The translations under genes and the position numbers were made by a program. Shown piece after piece: positions 10,167 to 18,891 of a stretch of DNA of 39,646 bases (positions are counted from its first letter, which is position 1; each line of letters starts with the position of its first letter). This DNA is from Ectopseudomonas oleovorans (GTDB lineage: Bacteria; Pseudomonadota; Gammaproteobacteria; Pseudomonadales; Pseudomonadaceae). A model generated the notes under the pieces. It worked only from the letters and a program-made list of their open reading frames with translations, did no database searches and was not told the DNA's origin. The stretch spans positions 35,903-75,548 of the forward strand of contig NZ_QASO01000114.1 of assembly GCF_003052605.1 (NCBI RefSeq), read 5' to 3'.

Positions 10167-10223
10167 GTGCCCACGCTCTGCGTGGGCGCGCAGCCTGGGA
10201 CGCAGAGCGTGGGAACGATCCAG
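10167..10223. repeat. Pseudomonas palindromic repeat, GTGCCCACGCTCTGCGTGGG type
   Basis: A hairpin GCCCACGCTCTGCGTGGGC is followed by GACGCAGAGCGTGGGAACGATCCAG, which can also pair with the left arm. The same family occurs at 20842-20943 and 23937-24037. The last 24 bases recur with one mismatch at 10331-10354, on the other side of a REP pair. Confidence 0.85.
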
Positions 10224-10247
10224 ATCCACCCTGCACACAGGCGAGAC

Positions 10248-10306
10248 GTAGGAGCCCGCTTGCGGGCGATCAACCCGCAAAGCATCGCCGGCAAGCCGGC
10301 TCCTAC
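10248..10306. repeat. REP pair (GTAGGAGC type) between purH and purD
   Basis: Two inverted REP sequences, GTAGGAGCCCGCTTGCGGGC and GCCGGCAAGCCGGCTCCTAC, lie about 19 bases apart. Each half contains its own small palindrome. This is the common pseudomonad REP type, also found at 17249-17303 and 22644-22704. Confidence 0.9.
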
Positions 10307-10330
10307 AAACAGCACAGACTGATCCTCCTC

Positions 10331-10354
10331 ACGCAGAACGTGGGAACGATCCAG
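10331..10354. repeat. 24-base direct repeat of 10200-10223, overlapping the purD ribosome binding site
   Basis: The sequence from ACGCAGAACGTGGG to ATCCAG matches 10200-10223 with one mismatch. The REP pair at 10248-10306 is therefore bracketed by direct repeats. The right copy runs into CCAGGAG, the purD ribosome binding site. Confidence 0.8.
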
Positions 10355-10363
10355 GAGAATGCA

Positions 10364-11653
10364 ATGAATGTATTGATCATCGGCAGCGGCGGTCGTGAAC
10401 ACGCCCTGGCCTGGAAAGTGGCGCAGGATCCGCGCGTCGAGAAGGTCTTCGTTGCTCCAGGCAACGCCGGCACTGCCGTGGAAGCCAAGTGCCAGAACGT
10501 CGCCATCGACGTGCTGGCCATAGAACAGCTTGCTGATTTTGCTGAGCAGAACGTGCAACTGACCATCGTCGGCCCGGAAGCGCCGCTGGTCAAAGGCGTG
10601 GTCGACCTGTTCCGTACGCGCGGCCTGGACATCTTCGGCCCCACCGCCGCTGCCGCCCAGCTGGAAGGCTCCAAGGCCTTCACCAAGGATTTCCTGGCAC
10701 GCCACAAGATCCCGACTGCCGACTACCAGAACTTCACCGAGATCGAGCCGGCACTGGCCTACCTGCGCGAGAAAGGCGCTCCGATCGTGATCAAGGCCGA
10801 CGGCCTGGCTGCAGGCAAGGGCGTGATCGTCGCCATGACCCTGAGTGAGGCCGAAGACGCCGTGCGCGACATGCTCGCCGGCAATGCCTTCGGTGAAGCC
10901 GGTTCGCGTGTGGTGATCGAGGAGTTCCTCGATGGCGAAGAAGCCAGCTTCATCGTCATGGTCGACGGCGAGAACGTGCTGCCGATGGCCACCAGCCAGG
11001 ACCACAAGCGCGTCGGCGACGCCGATACCGGCCCCAACACCGGCGGCATGGGCGCCTACTCGCCGGCACCGGTGGTCACCGCCGAAGTACACAAGCGCGT
11101 GATGGACGAGGTGATCTACCCCACCGTGCGCGGCATGGCCAGCGAAGGCAACGTCTACACCGGCTTCCTCTATGCCGGCCTGATGATCGACAAGGCCGGC
11201 AAGCCCAAGGTCATTGAGTTCAACTGCCGCTTCGGTGACCCGGAAACCCAGCCGATCATGTGCCGCCTGGAAAGCTCCCTGGTGCTGCTGGTCGAGGCCG
11301 CCCTGGCCAAGGCGCTGGACAAAGTCGAAGCGACCTGGGACCCGCGTCCGACCGTGGGCGTGGTGCTGGCCGCCGGTGGCTACCCGGGCGACTACGCCAA
11401 GGGCGATGTCATCGAAGGTCTGGATGAAGCCGCCAAGCTCGACGGCAAGGTGTTCCACGCCGGTACCGCACTGAAGGACGGCCAGATCGTCACCGCTGGC
11501 GGCCGCGTGCTATGCGCCACCGCCATCGGCGCCAGCGTCGCCGATGCCCAGCAGCAAGCCTACCGCCTGGCCGAGAAGATTCGCTGGAACGGTATGTTCC
11601 ACCGCAACGACATCGGCTACCGCGCCATCGCCCGCGAGCGCGGCGAAGGCTGA
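10364..11653 (+). CDS. purD: Phosphoribosylamine-glycine ligase (GARS)
   Basis: Second step of purine synthesis: ATP-dependent joining of phosphoribosylamine and glycine. It is 429 aa. Seen: N-terminal MNVLIIGSGGREHALAWK, GPEAPLVKGVVD, ATP-grasp elements IKADGLAAGKGVIVA and NTGGMGAYSPAP, the metal-binding segment IEFNCRFGDPETQ, and the C-terminal VVLAAGGYPG. The ATG at 10364 follows CCAGGAG. The open frame extends upstream only through repeat DNA, so earlier starts are rejected. The stop codon lies in a GGCTGA tandem hexamer. purH-purD-retS is the order known from P. aeruginosa. Confidence 0.97.
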   Translation: MNVLIIGSGGREHALAWKVAQDPRVEKVFVAPGNAGTAVEAKCQNVAIDVLAIEQLADFAEQNVQLTIVGPEAPLVKGVVDLFRTRGLDIFGPTAAAAQLEGSKAFTKDFLARHKIPTADYQNFTEIEPALAYLREKGAPIVIKADGLAAGKGVIVAMTLSEAEDAVRDMLAGNAFGEAGSRVVIEEFLDGEEASFIVMVDGENVLPMATSQDHKRVGDADTGPNTGGMGAYSPAPVVTAEVHKRVMDEVIYPTVRGMASEGNVYTGFLYAGLMIDKAGKPKVIEFNCRFGDPETQPIMCRLESSLVLLVEAALAKALDKVEATWDPRPTVGVVLAAGGYPGDYAKGDVIEGLDEAAKLDGKVFHAGTALKDGQIVTAGGRVLCATAIGASVADAQQQAYRLAEKIRWNGMFHRNDIGYRAIARERGEG

Positions 11654-11671
11654 GGCTGAGGCTGAGGCTGA
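11648..11671 (+). repeat. GGCTGA x4 microsatellite spanning the purD stop
   Basis: Four perfect tandem copies of GGCTGA. The first contains the purD stop, and each further copy adds another in-frame TGA. Confidence 0.9.
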
Positions 11672-11680
11672 GGCGGCTCA

Positions 11681-11729
11681 GGGAATACGGCGCGACAGGC
11701 CATAAAAAGCCCCGCCGCGCCGTATTCCC
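11681..11729 (+). terminator. Long inverted repeat after purD, probable terminator
   Basis: Perfect 14-bp arms (GGGAATACGGCGCG / CGCGCCGTATTCCC) enclose a 21-base loop containing AAAAAGCCCCGC. It lies between purD and the retS promoter. The arm is not followed by a T run, so termination versus another structural role is unresolved. Confidence 0.55.
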
Positions 11730-11746
11730 CCGAACAAATGCTTGGC

Positions 11747-11752
11747 TATAAT
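11747..11752 (+). promoter_or_regulatory. Candidate -10 box of retS
   Basis: A perfect TATAAT lies 28 bases before the GTG start. No convincing -35 is seen; the -35 region would overlap the right arm of the upstream inverted repeat. Confidence 0.45.
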
Positions 11753-11780
11753 CCGGCCACTCATTTAGAAGGATTTTCCC

Positions 11781-14561
11781 GTGCGCCGGCTCAGGACTGC
11801 CATCGGACTACTCGCCAGCTTGCTGTTGCTCGGCCTTGCCCTGACAGCCAGTGCGAACTCAGCCCCGACAATCGCGCATGGCTGGTCCTATCTGGTCGAC
11901 GCCAGCGCCCGCCTGGGCCTCGAAGAAGTACGCGCCCAGCGCCAACAGTTCAAGCCGCTGAGCAAACAGTCCTTCACCTTCCCACCCAGTGACCACGCCG
12001 TCTGGCTTCGCGCCGAACTGGCGCCACAGCAGCAACCTGCCTGGCTGTGGATCTTCTCGCCACGGGTGCAGTACCTCGATTACTACCTGCTGAAAGACGG
12101 CCAACTGGAGCAGAACCTGCACACCGGCGAAGCCATGCCGCTGGACTCGCGACCGCTACCGTCGCGTTTCTACCTGATGCCCCTGCCGAATGACGGCCAG
12201 GCCCGCGTCGCCTATGTTCGCCTGACCTCCAACCATCCGCTGATGACCTGGTTCAAGGTCATGGACCAGGCCGAGCTGGTCAGCCTGGAAAAGCCCGCCT
12301 ACCTTTACGGCATGCTGTTCGGCGCGCTGTTGCTGCTGACCCTGTACAACCTCATCCGCTTCATCTACAGCCGCAGCGCCAGTGGCCTGTGGCTGGCCGG
12401 GGTGAACATCGGCCTGGCCGTGTGCTCGTCGGCCAACCTCGGCATCTTCGCCCAGTGGTTACCCAGCCTGGGTTACAACCAGTCCCTGATCGCCGACCTC
12501 TCGGCCCTGTTCGCCGCGTTCAGCGCGCTGGCTTTCGGCCTCGGTTTCATGCACGGCACACCGGTGCAGCACAGCCCACTCAATCGCCTGCTGCAGGGCA
12601 ATGCCCTGCTGATTGTGGTCTACGCCCTGTGCATCACCGTCACCGGTCTGCTCTGGTACAGCTCGCTGGTCTACCTGCTGGTGGCCCTGAGCGCGATCAA
12701 CCTGCTGCTGGTGAGTGCGCTGCACTGGCGCTCGGGCTATCAGCCGGCGCGCCTGATCACCGTCGGCATGGTGGTGTTCAACCTCGGCTTCGGCTTCTTC
12801 GTACCCGTGCTGCTCGGTTTCGATCAGCTCAATCCAGGCTGGCTGGTACTCGGTGTGTTCAGTGTCGCGACCCTGGCCGGTCTGATCCTCAGCGTGTCAT
12901 TGACCGAACGCCAACGGCAGATCCACAACGACACCCTGCAGGAGAGCACCGCCCTGGCGGCCAGCAGCGCCGAGCTGCGGGCCAAGGCCGAGTTCCTGGC
13001 CAAGATCAGCCACGAAATCCGCACCCCGATGAACGGGGTGCTGGGCATGACCGAACTGCTGCTGGGCACGCCGCTGTCGGCCAAGCAGCGCGACTACGTG
13101 CAGACCATCCACAGCTCGGGCAACGAGCTGCTCACCCTGATCAACGAAATCCTCGACATCTCCAAGCTGGAATCCGGGCAGATCGAACTGGACGATGTGC
13201 AGTTCGACCTCGGTGCGCTGATCGAGGACTGTCTCGACATCTTCCGCGCCAAGGCCGAGCAGCAGCGCGTGGAGCTGATCAGTTTCATCCAGCCACAGGT
13301 GCCGCGCGTCATCAGCGGTGACCCCACGCGCCTGCGCCAGGCACTGCTGAGCCTGCTGGACAACGCCTTCAAGCAGACTGACGAGGGCGAGATTCTGCTG
13401 GTCGCCGCACTGGACAACAGCGATGGCCAGCAGCGCCTGCGCATTGCCGTGCAGGACAGCGGCACGCCGTTACAGGCCGAGGAGCGAAAGGCGCTGCTCA
13501 ACGTCGAACTGCAGAGTCGCGACTTCCTTTCCGCCACCCGTCTGGGCGGGCGCCTGGGCCTGATCATTGCGCGCCAGCTGGTGCGCCTGATGGGCGGCGA
13601 GTTCGGCATTCAGGGCAGTGGCCGTCAGGGCACCACCCTGTGGCTGACCCTGCCACTGGACGCCACCCGCCTGGAGCAGCCGGAACCCGATCTGGACAGC
13701 CCGCTACAGGGCGCACGCCTGCTGGTGGTGGACGACAACGACACCTGCCGCAAGGTCCTGATGCAGCAATGCAATGCCTGGGGCATGCAGGTCAGCACCG
13801 TAGCGTCCGGCAAGGAAGCGCTGGCGCTGCTGCGCACCAAGGCACACATGCGCGAATACTTCGACGCGGTGCTGCTCGACCAGGACATGCCCGGCATGAG
13901 CGGCATGCAACTGGCAGCGAAGATCAAGGAAGACCCTAGCCTCAATCACGACATTCTGATCATCATGCTCACTGGCATCAGCCATGCGCCGAGCAAGGTG
14001 ATCGCCCGTAACGCCGGGATCAAGCGCATCCTGGCCAAGCCGGTGGCCGGCTACACGCTCAAGACCACCCTGGCCGACGAACTGGCGCAGCGCCCCAACG
14101 ATGCGCCGGCGCAGGCCGCACCGACGCCGGTGAGCATGCCCCTGAACGTGCCGAGCGACTTCCGCATCCTGGTCGCCGAGGACAACAGCATCTCCACCAA
14201 GGTGATTCGCGGCATGCTCGGCAAGCTCAACCTCAAGCCGGACACCGCCAGCAACGGCGAGGAAGCCCTCAGCGCGATCAAGGCGCAGCCCTATGACCTG
14301 GTGCTGATGGATTGCGAAATGCCGGTGCTCGATGGTTTTTCCGCTACCGAACAACTGCGTGCCTGGGAAAAGAGCCAGAAGCGCCCGCGTACACCGGTGG
14401 TGGCGCTGACCGCGCACATCCTCAGCGAACACAAGGAGCGCGCCCGTGCCGTCGGCATGGACGGACATATGTCCAAGCCGGTGGAGCTGTCACAATTGCG
14501 CGAGCTGATCGAGCACTGGATCGCCGAACGCGAGTTGCGCCGCCAGCGCGAGGTATCGTAG
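11781..14561 (+). CDS. retS: Hybrid sensor kinase RetS
   Basis: 926 aa. In P. aeruginosa RetS (also next to purD) binds the sensor GacS and dampens the Gac/Rsm cascade, favouring acute over biofilm behaviour. Seen: GTG start after AGAAGGA, signal peptide (1-25), periplasmic 7TMR-DISMED2 domain (about 30-165), seven-helix 7TMR-DISM region (about 173-370), HisKA with His411 in [12 protein letters not shown], an ATPase domain (about 515-630) with N-box LLDNAF, and two receivers with Asp700 (LLDQDMPG) and Asp844 (LMDCEMPV). The ATPase glycine boxes are weak: G1 reads DSGTPL and G2 reads GGRLGL, in line with RetS acting mostly by protein contact. The stop codon touches a repeat. The call rests on domain architecture plus position. 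Confidence 0.93.
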   Translation: MRRLRTAIGLLASLLLLGLALTASANSAPTIAHGWSYLVDASARLGLEEVRAQRQQFKPLSKQSFTFPPSDHAVWLRAELAPQQQPAWLWIFSPRVQYLDYYLLKDGQLEQNLHTGEAMPLDSRPLPSRFYLMPLPNDGQARVAYVRLTSNHPLMTWFKVMDQAELVSLEKPAYLYGMLFGALLLLTLYNLIRFIYSRSASGLWLAGVNIGLAVCSSANLGIFAQWLPSLGYNQSLIADLSALFAAFSALAFGLGFMHGTPVQHSPLNRLLQGNALLIVVYALCITVTGLLWYSSLVYLLVALSAINLLLVSALHWRSGYQPARLITVGMVVFNLGFGFFVPVLLGFDQLNPGWLVLGVFSVATLAGLILSVSLTERQRQIHNDTLQESTALAASSAELRAKAEFLAKISHEIRTPMNGVLGMTELLLGTPLSAKQRDYVQTIHSSGNELLTLINEILDISKLESGQIELDDVQFDLGALIEDCLDIFRAKAEQQRVELISFIQPQVPRVISGDPTRLRQALLSLLDNAFKQTDEGEILLVAALDNSDGQQRLRIAVQDSGTPLQAEERKALLNVELQSRDFLSATRLGGRLGLIIARQLVRLMGGEFGIQGSGRQGTTLWLTLPLDATRLEQPEPDLDSPLQGARLLVVDDNDTCRKVLMQQCNAWGMQVSTVASGKEALALLRTKAHMREYFDAVLLDQDMPGMSGMQLAAKIKEDPSLNHDILIIMLTGISHAPSKVIARNAGIKRILAKPVAGYTLKTTLADELAQRPNDAPAQAAPTPVSMPLNVPSDFRILVAEDNSISTKVIRGMLGKLNLKPDTASNGEEALSAIKAQPYDLVLMDCEMPVLDGFSATEQLRAWEKSQKRPRTPVVALTAHILSEHKERARAVGMDGHMSKPVELSQLRELIEHWIAERELRRQREVS

Positions 14562-14661
14562 GGCGTACACGCGAAGCAGTACGCCGCTGGATTTGCGCTG
14601 TGACGAAGAGCGGCGGACTGTTCGCTTCGCTACGAGCGGTCGGCGTTCCGATCCGCCCTAC
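14558..14661. repeat. REPIN-like inverted element after retS
   Basis: Begins GTAGGGCG and ends CGCCCTAC, with internal hairpins (GCGTACACGCGAAGCAGTACGC and a CGCTTCGCTACGAGCG region). Its outer ends resemble the GTAGGGCG ends of the REPINs flanking the RAYT gene at 25.8-26.5 kb. The retS TAG stop is within its first bases. Confidence 0.6.
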
Positions 14662-14690
14662 CTCAGTCCACCCATCTCAAGCGAGTCCCC

Positions 14691-15284
14691 ATGGCCGATA
14701 TGTTCAGCCTGTACCTGAAGATGCTGGTGCTCTACAGCCCCTTCTTCGTCCTGTCCTGCTTTATCGGCCTGAGCCGCGGCTACACCCTCAGGGAGCGCAA
14801 GCGTCTGGCCTGGAAGGTGGCGCTGGCGACGCTGATCGCCAGCGTGCTGCTGTACCTGTTCGGCAAACACATCTTCACCCTGTTCGGCATCACCATCGAC
14901 GCCTTCCGTATCGGCGCAGGCAGCGTGCTGTTCATCTCCGCCCTGGGCATGGCCCAGGGCAAATCGGCTGTGCAGAGCGATAACGTGCAGCAGGACGTGA
15001 CCATCGTCCCGTTGACCATCCCCATCACCGTCGGCCCTGGCACCATCGGCGCCCTGTTGCTGATGGGCGCCAGCCAGCCGCACTGGGACGACAAGCTGGT
15101 GGCCGTGGCGGCGATCTTCCTCGCCAGCCTCACCGTGGGCGTGGTGCTGTACCTGTCCAACCAGTTCGAACGCCTGCTTGGCGACCAGGGTCTGCAGATC
15201 GTCAGCCGCCTGATGGGGCTGTTCGTTTGCGCCCTGGCGGCGCAGATCATCTTCACCGGGGTGAAGAACTACCTGGTGCTCTGA
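14691..15284 (+). CDS. MarC family (UPF0056) inner-membrane protein
   Basis: 197 aa, about six hydrophobic segments. The family pattern is clear: an N-terminal LYLKMLVLYSPFFVLSCF helix, LTIPITVGPGTIGALLLMGA in the middle (the conserved PLTxPxxxGPGTI block) and a final MGLFVCALAAQIIFTGVKN helix. MarC proteins were once linked to multiple antibiotic resistance, but that role was not upheld and the substrate is unknown. It sits between retS and the urea importer, as in P. aeruginosa. The ATG follows a GCGAGTCCCC stretch with only a weak ribosome binding site. Confidence 0.88.
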   Translation: MADMFSLYLKMLVLYSPFFVLSCFIGLSRGYTLRERKRLAWKVALATLIASVLLYLFGKHIFTLFGITIDAFRIGAGSVLFISALGMAQGKSAVQSDNVQQDVTIVPLTIPITVGPGTIGALLLMGASQPHWDDKLVAVAAIFLASLTVGVVLYLSNQFERLLGDQGLQIVSRLMGLFVCALAAQIIFTGVKNYLVL

Positions 15285-15350
15285 AACCCCGATACCTGAC
15301 GAACGCCTGCGCCAACGTCCAGGGCAGGCTGTTCGCAGCAATCGCGTCTA

Positions 15351-15758
15351 TCACGCCCCGGCCACAACTCTCAATCCGCAAACGAGCGGCGACGCGCCCT
15401 GCATCGCCTGCAACGCGAAGAGTTTCTCCAGGCGCACTTGCGCCGCGCCTGGCAGGGTCGCCTGCGAATATTCGCCCGGCTCGACGCGCTCGAACTCGAA
15501 GCGGCGCGCCGTCCCTGCCAGCGCCCCACGGATGAACACCTGCCTGCACCGCAGGCGCTGATTCGCACCTGAATGGTGCACAAGACAGGGCATCGGCGTT
15601 GCCGCCTAAGCCCTGGCGCAACCGGTCACGGCCAATCACAGGCAATCACGAAAAGCCCCGCGCCCCCCCCCGAAATCCACGCGCAGGCGCGCATTGCGGG
15701 GCGGCTGCACCGCGTCCAGACGCAGCGTATCGAGCTGAGCGGCGCCGGCGATCCTGAC
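15351..15758 (-). pseudogene. Decayed coding remnant, family not recognised
   Basis: Read on the - strand, one frame gives a protein-like stretch (VRIAGAAQLDTLRLDAV..., from 15758), then two in-frame stops (TGA at 15636-15638, TAG at 15606-15608), then about 80 codons with strong G/C third positions (VFIRGALAGTARRFEFERV..., ending at the stop at 15351). The codon use of both parts is like that of real genes here, which suggests one gene broken by stops. No upstream start was found, since TGA occurs at 15759-15761. A shadow of random GC-rich sequence cannot be excluded. Confidence 0.35.
15588..15603 (+). promoter_or_regulatory. Weak sigma-54-like motif upstream of urtA
   Basis: GGGCATCGGCGTTGCC has GG and GC with the required 10-base spacing and resembles TGGCACG-N4-TTGCW. 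It is about 350 bases from urtA and the -24 half is imperfect, so it is a weak candidate. Confidence 0.25.
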
Positions 15759-15955
15759 TCATCGTGCGGAAGAGGCACAGCAATTGCTGAAGGGCCTTAT
15801 AGAGGTCAGCAACGCAGGTGCATTTGCTCGCTTGCACAAGCGACACGGCGCTTGCCGGCGCGTAGAGCCGATGCCGGAGCAGCCAGGCCATGACCTTCAC
15901 GTATGACCAATAACAACGCTGTCCACTTACTCAAGATGAGAATGGAGAACGCACC

Positions 15956-17221
15956 ATGCAACGTCGCAGCCTGATCAAGGCCTTTACCCTTTCCGCCTCC
16001 ATCGCCGCCATGGGCCTGAGCTGGTCCATCCAGGCCGCCGAGACCATCAAGGTCGGCATCCTGCACTCGCTGTCCGGCACCATGGCCATCTCGGAAACCT
16101 CGCTGAAAGACATGGCGCTGATGACCATCGACGAGATCAACGCCAAGGGCGGCGTGCTCGGTAAGCAACTCGAGCCGGTGGTGGTCGACCCGGCGTCGAA
16201 CTGGCCACTGTTCGCCGAGCGTGGCCGCCAGTTGCTGACCCAGGACAAGGTCGCGGTGACCTTCGGCTGCTGGACCTCGGTATCGCGCAAATCCGTGCTG
16301 CCGGTCTATGAAGAGCTCAACGGCCTGCTGTTCTACCCGGTGCAGTACGAAGGCGAAGAGATGTCGCCGAACGTGTTCTACACCGGTGCAGCGCCAAACC
16401 AGCAGGCCATCCCGGCGGTGGAATACCTGCTCAGCGAAGACGGCGGCGCCGCCAAGCGCTTCTTCCTGCTCGGCACCGACTACGTCTACCCGCGCACCAC
16501 CAACAAGATCCTGCGCGCCTTCCTCAACAGCAAGGGCATCGCCGACAAGGACATCGAAGAGGTCTACACCCCCTTCGGTCATAGCGACTATCAAACCATC
16601 GTCGCCAACATCAAGAAGTTCTCTGCTGGCGGCAAGACTGCTGTGGTCTCCACTGTGAACGGCGACTCCAACGTGCCGTTCTACAAGGAACTGGCCAACC
16701 AGGGCCTGGAAGCCACCGAAGTGCCGGTGGTGGCCTTCTCCGTGGGTGAAGAAGAACTGCGCGGCATCGACACCAAGCCACTGGTCGGCCACCTGGCGGC
16801 CTGGAACTACTTCCAGTCCGTGGAGAACCCGGTCAACGAGAAGTTCGTCGCCGACTGGAAAGCCTACGCCAAGGCCAAGAAGCTGCCGAACGCCGACACC
16901 GTGGTGACCAACGACCCGATGGAAGCCACCTACGTGGGCATCCACATGTGGGCGCAAGCGGTCGAGAAGGCCGGCACCACCGACGTCGACAAGGTGCGCG
17001 AAGCCATGGCCGGCCAGGAATTCGCGGCCCCGAGCGGCTTCACCCTGAAGATGGACGAGAAGAACCACCACCTGCACAAGCCGGTGATGATCGGCGAGAT
17101 CCAGGAAGACGGTCAGTTCTCCGTGGTCTGGGAAACCGAAGGCCCGATCCGCGCCCAGCCGTGGAGCCCGTACATCGAAGGCAACGACAAGAAAGCCGAT
17201 ACCCCGGTGAAGTCGAACTGA
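15956..17221 (+). CDS. urtA: Urea ABC transporter, substrate-binding protein
   Basis: Periplasmic urea receptor of the high-affinity Urt importer, used when nitrogen is scarce. It is 421 aa. The N-terminus MQRRSLIKAF followed by a hydrophobic stretch and QAAETIKVG is a signal peptide with a twin-arginine-like RR motif. The mature part is a branched-chain amino acid/amide type binding protein (Peripla_BP_5, FmdD/UrtA group): VGILHSLSGTMAISETSLKD, INAKGGVLGKQLEPVVVDPASNW, CWTSVSRKSVLPV. The start follows AATGGAGAACG. The next gene, urtB, is 101 bases away across a REP pair. Its strong likeness to UrtA rather than general amide binders, and the urease genes downstream, support urea as ligand. 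Confidence 0.95.
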   Translation: MQRRSLIKAFTLSASIAAMGLSWSIQAAETIKVGILHSLSGTMAISETSLKDMALMTIDEINAKGGVLGKQLEPVVVDPASNWPLFAERGRQLLTQDKVAVTFGCWTSVSRKSVLPVYEELNGLLFYPVQYEGEEMSPNVFYTGAAPNQQAIPAVEYLLSEDGGAAKRFFLLGTDYVYPRTTNKILRAFLNSKGIADKDIEEVYTPFGHSDYQTIVANIKKFSAGGKTAVVSTVNGDSNVPFYKELANQGLEATEVPVVAFSVGEEELRGIDTKPLVGHLAAWNYFQSVENPVNEKFVADWKAYAKAKKLPNADTVVTNDPMEATYVGIHMWAQAVEKAGTTDVDKVREAMAGQEFAAPSGFTLKMDEKNHHLHKPVMIGEIQEDGQFSVVWETEGPIRAQPWSPYIEGNDKKADTPVKSN

Positions 17222-17248
17222 TTCTACGGTTCTCACCCGCTGTAAACC

Positions 17249-17303
17249 TGTAGGAGCTGGCTTGCCAGCGATCACCCTGATCGCCCGCAAGCGGGCTCCT
17301 ACA
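17249..17303. repeat. REP pair (GTAGGAGC type) between urtA and urtB
   Basis: TGTAGGAGCTGGCTTGCCAG and CGCAAGCGGGCTCCTACA are inverted with a short centre. It is the same family as 10248-10306 and 22644-22704. Confidence 0.9.
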
Positions 17304-17322
17304 GGCCATCAAGGACCCCCTT

Positions 17323-18891
17323 ATGCCCACTGCCCTTACCCGAATTTTTCTGAGCCTGCTGCTGTTGCTGCCACTGACGGCGCAGGCTGGCGAGGCCGAC
17401 AATTTCGTCGCTGCCAACGCCAGCAAACAGGCCAAACTGCTGCAGGACTGGGCCGCCACGCCCAACACCGAACGCATGCCACTGCTGCAAGCCCTGCAGC
17501 AGGGCCGCGTCGGCAGCGATGCCGACAAACGTGCCTTCATCGAACAGGACGGCACCTGGCAGGCCGCCGATGGCGACGCAGAAGCCAATGGCACGCCACG
17601 CAAACTGCGCCTGAACAACCGCCTACGCGGCCTGGTCACCTTCGCCGTGGCCAGCCATCAGTTGCTCGATGACGATGCCGCCGTGCGCCTCGCTGCGGCC
17701 AAGCAACTGCAACGCAACACGCCGCCGACACTGCTGCCGCTGCTGGAAAACCGCCTGAGCATGGAAGCCGACGAGAACGTGCGTGACGCCATCACCCTGG
17801 CCCTGGCCAACCTGCAACTGGAGGCCAGCGACCCGGCCGTGCGCCTGGCGGCCGTGGAGCGCCTGGGCAAGACCGGCGACCCGCTGGCGCGCACCCGCCT
17901 GCAAAGCCTGCTCGATGGCGCGGAAAGCGATAGCGCCGTGCGCGCCGCTGCCGAGCAGAGCCTGGCCCAGGTGAAGAACAAACTGCTGATCGGCGAACTG
18001 CTCGGCCAGGCCTTCAGCGGCCTGTCGCTGGGCTCGATACTGCTGCTCGCAGCGCTGGGCCTGGCCATTACCTTCGGCCTGCTCGGGGTGATCAACATGG
18101 CCCACGGCGAGATGCTGATGCTGGGCGCCTACACCACCTACGTGGTGCAGCTGAGCTTCCAACGCCTGGCGCCCGAATACCTCACGCTCTACCCACTGGC
18201 TGCGTTGCCGATCGCCTTTGTGGTCACCGCCTGCATCGGCATGGCGCTGGAGCGCACGGTGATCCGCCACCTCTACGGTCGCCCTTTGGAAACCCTGCTG
18301 GCCACCTGGGGTATCAGCCTGATCCTGATTCAACTGGTACGCGTCACCTTCGGCGCGCAGAACGTCGAAGTGGCCAACCCGGCCTGGTTGTCCGGCGGCA
18401 TGCAGGTGCTGCCGAACCTGGTACTGCCCTACAACCGCATCGTCATTATCGGCTTCGCCTTGTTCGTCGTGCTGCTGACCTGGCTGCTGCTGAACAAGAC
18501 ACGCCTGGGCCTGAACGTGCGCGCGGTAACCCAGAACCGCAACATGGCCGCCTGCTGCGGCGTGCCCACCGGACGCGTGGACATGCTGGCCTTCGGTCTC
18601 GGCTCGGGCATCGCCGGCCTCGGCGGCGTGGCCCTGAGCCAGATCGGCAACGTCGGCCCGGACCTCGGCCAGAGCTACATCATCGATTCCTTCCTGGTGG
18701 TGGTACTCGGCGGCGTCGGCCAACTGGCCGGTAGCGTGCTGGCCGCCTTCGGCCTGGGCGTGGTGAACAAATTCCTCGAGCCGCAGATCGGTGCGGTACT
18801 CGGCAAGATCCTCATCCTCGCGCTGATCATTCTGTTTATCCAGAAACGCCCGCAAGGCCTCTTCGCTCTCAAAGGACGGGTGATCGACTGA
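17323..18891 (+). CDS. urtB: Urea ABC transporter permease UrtB (long form)
   Basis: 522 aa. Residues 1-22 are a signal peptide. Residues about 25-217 are a periplasmic region containing HEAT-like helical repeats (VRLAAAKQLQRN, VRDAITLALANLQ, VRLAAVERLGKTGDP, VRAAAEQSLAQVKN). From about 225 on it is a LivH-type permease with about eight helices and the motif NMAHGEMLMLGAY. The final EP-loop-like region ends in IILFIQKRPQGLFALKGR. The extra N-terminal domain explains the length against about 300 aa for LivH; proteobacterial UrtB proteins commonly have it, and its role is not known to me. The stop overlaps the urtC start (TGATG). Confidence 0.94.
   Translation: MPTALTRIFLSLLLLLPLTAQAGEADNFVAANASKQAKLLQDWAATPNTERMPLLQALQQGRVGSDADKRAFIEQDGTWQAADGDAEANGTPRKLRLNNRLRGLVTFAVASHQLLDDDAAVRLAAAKQLQRNTPPTLLPLLENRLSMEADENVRDAITLALANLQLEASDPAVRLAAVERLGKTGDPLARTRLQSLLDGAESDSAVRAAAEQSLAQVKNKLLIGELLGQAFSGLSLGSILLLAALGLAITFGLLGVINMAHGEMLMLGAYTTYVVQLSFQRLAPEYLTLYPLAALPIAFVVTACIGMALERTVIRHLYGRPLETLLATWGISLILIQLVRVTFGAQNVEVANPAWLSGGMQVLPNLVLPYNRIVIIGFALFVVLLTWLLLNKTRLGLNVRAVTQNRNMAACCGVPTGRVDMLAFGLGSGIAGLGGVALSQIGNVGPDLGQSYIIDSFLVVVLGGVGQLAGSVLAAFGLGVVNKFLEPQIGAVLGKILILALIILFIQKRPQGLFALKGRVID

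Larger units (their letters stand above)
15285..15955. other. 671-base region without an intact gene
   Basis: No complete, convincing gene on either strand. The first part looks like a decayed minus-strand coding sequence (15351-15758). It contains a run of nine C residues at 15663-15671. The part nearest urtA (about 15757-15905) is lower in GC than the surroundings. The urtA ribosome binding site (AATGGAGAACG) is at the right end. A weak sigma-54-like motif lies at 15588-15603. Confidence 0.7.

Noticed and set aside
8458..10236. A 592-codon open frame on the - strand opposite purH
   Set aside because: It mirrors the codon structure of purH (high GC third positions keep antisense frames open), has no family motifs and lacks a ribosome binding site. 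Purine enzyme motifs on the + strand are unambiguous.
15227..15535. Open frame on the + strand after the marC-like gene
   Set aside because: Starts inside marC, is Arg/Ala/Pro-rich with no motif, and covers the minus-strand remnant.
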